Below, piece by piece: positions 63,426-64,000 of a stretch of 64,000 bases of DNA. Source of the DNA: Ridgeia piscesae. Taxonomy: Eukaryota; Annelida; Polychaeta; Sabellida; Siboglinidae. The position numbers and the translations under genes are program-made. The stretch is from positions 155,001 to 219,000 of the forward strand of contig JAODUO010000182.1 of the NCBI GenBank assembly GCA_025642075.2. Direction: 5' to 3'. How positions within the stretch are numbered: the first letter of the stretch is position 1; each line of letters opens with the position of its first letter. The notes below the pieces were generated by a model. It was not told the DNA's origin, did not search any database, and saw only the letters and a program-made list of their open reading frames with translations.

Positions 63426-63604
63426 GTACATTAGTCAAGTATTCGAGAGCAAAGCGATATCCCTCATGCTGCTCTCCAAGCGAGGACAGGGAACTTTGTC
63501 TTGATTAGGTGGCTGGTGCATGCTGGCAGTACTCGATGAACACTCCGGCCCAACTTGCCGTGAACCCACTAGTAAACTGCCTATAGACAGCCGACCTGAG
63601 CAAT
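63426..63604 (-). pseudogene. P2X7 C-terminal (ballast)-like domain fragment, frameshifted
   Basis: After an acceptor-like TTTCAG the minus strand reads LLRSAVYRQFTS, then in the next frame WVHGKLGRSVHRVLPACTSH and LIKTKFP, then in the third SLGEQHEGYRFALEYL. The order YRQF..W.HG.LG..VRRV.P.C....I...FP....GYRFA matches the cytoplasmic tail domain of P2X7-like proteins, common as stand-alone proteins in invertebrates. Two frameshifts suggest a pseudogene or retro-copy. Confidence 0.55.
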
Positions 63605-64000
63605 CTGAAATAAACGTGTTCAGATAAATATACATTGTAAATAAGATGAAAATGAATCAATGATGCCTTCAATTTAGAATGTATCATTAAAGACACACCC
63701 CATTTCAAATATTTTTTTTTTAAACAACTTGACCGCTTCAATGTGGACCACAGGAATAGCACCTTTGTGTTCATCTGGCTTTGTCATAGATAAGTTTGTT
63801 CTTGATCGGGTGATGCCTCAATTTGAACTGTGCTGAAAAGTTTTCGCATTACAGCTATCCTCCCTTTCAGAGTTGGTAAGAGTGACTGATCCAAAATCGT
63901 CTTTACTTTTGTTATTGCCTTTGCCAACTGGCTTTGTTATTTACTCTTGCCTTCTTCAGGGCTCTGCATTTTGCTACTCAATTCCTCACACTCTCTTGCC
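63605..64000. other. no gene recognised
   Basis: The right edge of the window has no coding frame with family resemblance. Confidence 0.4.

Overview
The window is animal nuclear DNA: spliced genes with GT-AG introns, metazoan gene families, many short tandem repeats and decayed non-LTR retrotransposons. Repeat content, retrotransposon tails and protein sequences fit a lophotrochozoan, probably a mollusc. That placement is inferred, and no species is identifiable. All three genes I can support lie on the minus strand.

From high to low coordinate they are: (1) a TERF2IP/RAP1 homologue, about 59.8 kb down to about 40.8 kb, with 16 traceable coding exons covering a BRCT domain, a Myb domain, a long low-complexity linker and the RAP1 C-terminal (RCT) helices; (2) FAXDC2-like copy B, 26.7 to 22.2 kb, 6 coding exons, 351 aa; (3) FAXDC2-like copy A, 13.9 to 3.0 kb, 6 coding exons, 344 aa. 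A and B are a tandem duplication with all five coding introns at the same positions and phases. A GC-rich block upstream of each copy, and probably some 3' flank, was duplicated with them. FAXDC2 proteins are membrane di-iron hydroxylases related to sterol C4-methyl oxidase. RAP1 is a shelterin-associated protein. Nothing in the sequence suggests that these two families act together.

Layout: 1-3.0 kb, flank with dispersed-repeat pieces; 3.0-16.3 kb, FAXDC2-A and its upstream block; 16.8-17.8 kb, a composite microsatellite; 17.8-22.2 kb, no recognised gene; 22.2-28.2 kb, FAXDC2-B; 28.2-40.7 kb, repeat-rich DNA with retrotransposon fragments, foldback elements and minisatellites; 40.8-59.8 kb, RAP1, with a 3.7-kb satellite of 44-bp units in its last traceable intron; 59.8-62 kb, RAP1 upstream DNA carrying a 105-bp inverted duplication and a nested foldback; 62-64 kb, decayed zinc-finger-like and P2X7-tail-like fragments.

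The most unusual pattern is that two minisatellites are built on splice junctions. A 29-bp array in FAXDC2-A copies the 3' splice site of exon 3 about 20 times, and a 17-bp array in RAP1 copies the 5' splice site of an exon seven times. Also notable are a last exon nearly identical between A and B although other exons differ by about 23%, and an inverted copy of the RAP1 upstream region.
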